The notes beneath the pieces are model-generated. The model was given only the letters and a program-made list of their open reading frames with translations. It had not been told where the DNA came from and searched no databases. The position numbers were made by a program, and so were the translations under genes. From JASFYU01 sp045046905 (GTDB lineage: Bacteria; Bacteroidota; Bacteroidia; Flavobacteriales; Flavobacteriaceae), in contig JASFYU010000197.1 in NCBI GenBank assembly GCA_045046905.1, positions 1-25,014 of the forward strand: a stretch of 25,014 nt of DNA, in the 5' to 3' direction. This document shows positions 22,810 to 25,014 of the stretch, one piece after another. Position 1 is the stretch's first letter, and every line of letters begins with the position of its first letter.

Positions 22810-22865
22810 AAAAGACAGCTTTTTTAACCTTTTTTTATGTTAAACCTTAATCCTACAAAATAAAT

Positions 22866-22873
22866 TACTTTTG
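22866..22873 (+). promoter_or_regulatory. -7 type promoter box TACTTTTG
   Basis: An exact TAnnTTTG match, 5 nt before the ATG at 22879. No TTG at the usual -33 distance. It probably drives the methyltransferase gene and possibly the M48 protease gene after it. Confidence 0.5.
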
Positions 22874-22878
22874 CAGCA

Positions 22879-23691
22879 ATGAACCATATTAAGGAAATCA
22901 GTAGTCTACAAAACCCGCTAGTAAAGAAAATTCTAATGCTCAAAGAAAAATCTAGAGAGCGAAAAAAAACGGGCTTCTTCATCTTAGAAGGGGTACGCGA
23001 ACTACAATTGGCCCTGAAAGGAGGATATGAAATTGAAACTATTTTATTCAACAAATATATTATCTCCAAAAAAAATGTCGTCGATCAACTAGAAGTTTTT
23101 GGCATCAAGCCACAGATTATTGAAATTTCGAAAGAAGTATACCAGAGAATCGCATATCGTGAAACCACAGAGGGTATGATTACCATTGTTAAATCTAAGG
23201 CACATGCGCTTGAAAATTTAATTTTCAAAAAAAAGGACCCTTTAATTTTGGTCGTCGAAGCGCCTGAAAAACCTGGAAATATTGGTGCCTTGCTCCGAAC
23301 AGCCGATGCAGCGAATCTAGATGGTGTCATTATTGCAAATCCTAAAACTGACCTCTACAACCCGAACATCATTCGCTCTAGCGTGGGTTGCGTTTTCACC
23401 AATCGTATTGCCACTGGAAGCACTGAGGAAATCATTGAATTTTTGAAGAAAAAAAATATTGCATTATACTGTGCGGCCCTATCCGCTTCAAAAACGTATA
23501 CCGAAGTCGACTTCAACAAAGCGGCAGCCATTATTGTAGGAACCGAATCTACAGGCTTAACCCAAGAATGGCTCTCCAACTCTACCCAAAACATCATCAT
23601 ACCCATGCAGGGCAAAATCGATTCAATGAACGTATCGGTATCGGCGGCAATACTTATATTTGAGGCAAAAAGACAGCGAGGTTTTACCTAA
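22879..23691 (+). CDS. TrmH/SpoU family RNA 2'-O-methyltransferase
   Basis: 270 residues. An N-terminal substrate-binding domain (about 1-105, with GFFILEGVRELQLAL early on) precedes the SPOUT catalytic domain. The three SpoU motifs are present: EAPEKPGNIGALLRTADAAN (the N-x-G-x-x-x-R core), IIVGTESTGLTQEWL, and IPMQGKIDSMNVSVSAAI near the C-terminus. These enzymes form a trefoil knot that binds S-adenosylmethionine and methylate a ribose in 23S rRNA or tRNA. Which nucleotide is modified (RlmB-like, TsnR-like or tRNA) cannot be settled from the sequence. The gene has its own -7 box and precedes a Ste24-like protease in the same direction. Confidence 0.92.
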   Translation: MNHIKEISSLQNPLVKKILMLKEKSRERKKTGFFILEGVRELQLALKGGYEIETILFNKYIISKKNVVDQLEVFGIKPQIIEISKEVYQRIAYRETTEGMITIVKSKAHALENLIFKKKDPLILVVEAPEKPGNIGALLRTADAANLDGVIIANPKTDLYNPNIIRSSVGCVFTNRIATGSTEEIIEFLKKKNIALYCAALSASKTYTEVDFNKAAAIIVGTESTGLTQEWLSNSTQNIIIPMQGKIDSMNVSVSAAILIFEAKRQRGFT

Positions 23692-23762
23692 ATACTCATA
23701 ATTAAAACCTAGGCCAAAGTGAGAACCCCCTAATACCAATGCAAACCGATTTGTTAAATACT

Positions 23763-25014
23763 ATGGACAGCACCCCTATATTCTATATCATTATCACCAT
23801 TTTAATTATCCAATTTGCGATAGATACCGTTTTAGATTATCTGAATGCAAAACACTACAATGACCCTATTCCACTGGAGCTGAATGATATTTTTGATGAA
23901 AAGGAGCACCTAAAGTCTCAGGAGTACAAAAAGGCCAATTACCGATTTGGCCTATTGAGCTCAACTTTCTCACTGTTCCTGACCTTGGGGTTTTTGATCT
24001 TGGGAGGATTCGAATGGATAGACTCTTTAGTGAGAAACATCACTGAAAACACCATAGCTATGGCGCTGTTGTTCTTCGGAATTATTATGATAGGCAGTGA
24101 TATTATCACCACCCCATTTTCATACTATCAGACCTTTGTCATCGAGGAAAAATTTGGGTTCAATAAATCTACTAGAAAATTATTCTTTTTCGACAAGCTA
24201 AAATCCTGGTTAATGATGAGCGTGCTTGGTGGAGGTATTTTGGCCCTTATCATTTGGTTTTTTCAATGGGCGGGAAGCAACTTCTGGATCTATGCATGGG
24301 CCCTGATTACCTTCTTTAGCGTTTTTATGAATCTATTCTATAGCAAACTGATTGTTCCGCTCTTCAATAAGCAAATACCTTTGGCTAATGGCAGTCTTAA
24401 AAGCAAAATCGAGTCCTATGCACAAAAAGTAGGATTTGAATTGAAAAACATCTTTGTCATCGATGGCTCAAAACGATCGACCAAGGCAAATGCCTATTTT
24501 TCAGGTTTCGGAAAAGAAAAGAGAGTAACACTATATGATACGCTAATCAACGATCTAGAAGAAGACGAAATCGTAGCCGTATTGGCACATGAAGTAGGCC
24601 ATTACAAACGTAAGCACATTGTTTTCAATTTAACGGCATCTATTCTAACCATGGGTCTTACGCTCTTTATTTTGTCTATTTTCATAAACACACCACAAAT
24701 ATCACTAGCCATTGGAGTTTTCAAACCGAGTTTTCATGCAGCATTAATCGGTTTTGGAATCCTATATAGTCCCATTTCTGAAATTACCGGCTTGGTCATG
24801 AACTATTTCTCTCGAAAATTCGAATATCAAGCCGATGATTATGCCAAGAACACCTTTGCTGCTCTGCCCTTGATTACATCATTGAAGAAACTTTCAAAGA
24901 ACAGTTTGAGTAATCTTACACCCCACCCAGCCTATGTTTTTATGCACTATTCGCATCCACCACTTATTGACAGGATAAAGAACCTTAAGGGCACCTCTAA
25001 AAACTCATTTATTT
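23763..25014 (+). CDS. M48 family metallopeptidase, Ste24/CAAX prenyl protease 1-like (3' end cut by window edge)
   Basis: 417 residues are visible without a stop; the family is about this long, so only a few codons should be missing. I chose the ATG at 23763 (MDSTPIFYIIIT); an in-frame ATG at 23739 would add eight residues. Several membrane helices are present (about 6-22, 64-82, 97-115, 150-170, 175-200, 285-310, 325-345). The zinc motif is HEVGH (276-280), with the third ligand Glu354 in FEYQAD (353-358). KRSTKANAYFSGFGKEKRV (237-255) is the conserved Ste24 region. In eukaryotes Ste24 trims prenylated proteins; bacterial relatives lack that substrate and probably act in membrane protein quality control, which is inference. 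The preceding gap of 71 nt shows no promoter I can support. Confidence 0.9.
   Translation, partial: MDSTPIFYIIITILIIQFAIDTVLDYLNAKHYNDPIPLELNDIFDEKEHLKSQEYKKANYRFGLLSSTFSLFLTLGFLILGGFEWIDSLVRNITENTIAMALLFFGIIMIGSDIITTPFSYYQTFVIEEKFGFNKSTRKLFFFDKLKSWLMMSVLGGGILALIIWFFQWAGSNFWIYAWALITFFSVFMNLFYSKLIVPLFNKQIPLANGSLKSKIESYAQKVGFELKNIFVIDGSKRSTKANAYFSGFGKEKRVTLYDTLINDLEEDEIVAVLAHEVGHYKRKHIVFNLTASILTMGLTLFILSIFINTPQISLAIGVFKPSFHAALIGFGILYSPISEITGLVMNYFSRKFEYQADDYAKNTFAALPLITSLKKLSKNSLSNLTPHPAYVFMHYSHPPLIDRIKNLKGTSKNSFI

Overview
The window is an AT-rich chromosomal segment from a member of the Bacteroidota, very probably a marine Flavobacteriaceae. Four things point there. It encodes GldI, a lipoprotein of the gliding-motility apparatus found in this phylum. 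It has the gene orders rhomboid-mutL and recF-lipoprotein-DUF721. Its -7 promoter boxes follow the TAnnTTTG pattern typical of Bacteroidota. Clear Shine-Dalgarno sequences are scarce. No rRNA, tRNA, CRISPR array, prophage or complete insertion sequence is visible.

Layout. Positions 1-4389 read leftward: a TPR membrane protein and ribH (lumazine synthase), a repeat-rich gap, a small single-span membrane protein, mutL, and a rhomboid protease cut by the left edge. Positions 4514-6310 read rightward as a tight recF / lipoprotein / DUF721 (DciA-like) operon. ndk (minus) converges on it. From 7230 to 11370, rightward, come an NrnA-type DHH phosphoesterase, gldI, a lipoprotein with fused cyclophilin and FKBP domains, and a lone GH5 endoglucanase lipoprotein flanked by repeats. 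pepD (minus) and a DUF3810 membrane protein with an HExxH motif (plus) are divergent. On the right edge an rRNA/tRNA 2'-O-methyltransferase and a Ste24-like M48 protease, truncated just before its end, read rightward.

The main functional block is 14184-22684 on the minus strand, an almost gapless ten-gene array. A two-subunit xanthine-dehydrogenase-family molybdoenzyme (IorA/IorB-like) comes first, followed by moaD, moaE, moaA, moaC, mobA, a MoeB-rhodanese fusion, a TauE/SafE permease and moeA. The exported enzyme and most of the pathway for its molybdenum cofactor are therefore encoded together. MogA/MoaB, an XdhC-type chaperone, a MocA cytidylyltransferase and a molybdate ABC transporter are not in the window. 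That gives the TauE-like permease and the MobA-like nucleotidyltransferase some interest.

Non-coding content. At least five degenerate copies of one dispersed repeat family sit in the gaps (about 2899-2963, 7052-7145, 11403-11474, 14133-14160, 18252-18288). A separate 145-bp imperfect palindrome lies at 10124-10268, and a perfect 14-bp hairpin lies inside the Moco operon. Four genes carry a -7-type box exactly 5 nt before the start codon, which suggests leaderless or near-leaderless mRNAs. I found no clearly unprecedented system. The best leads are the permease in the Moco operon, the degenerate MutL nuclease motifs, the DUF3810 metallopeptidase-like protein and the repeat families.
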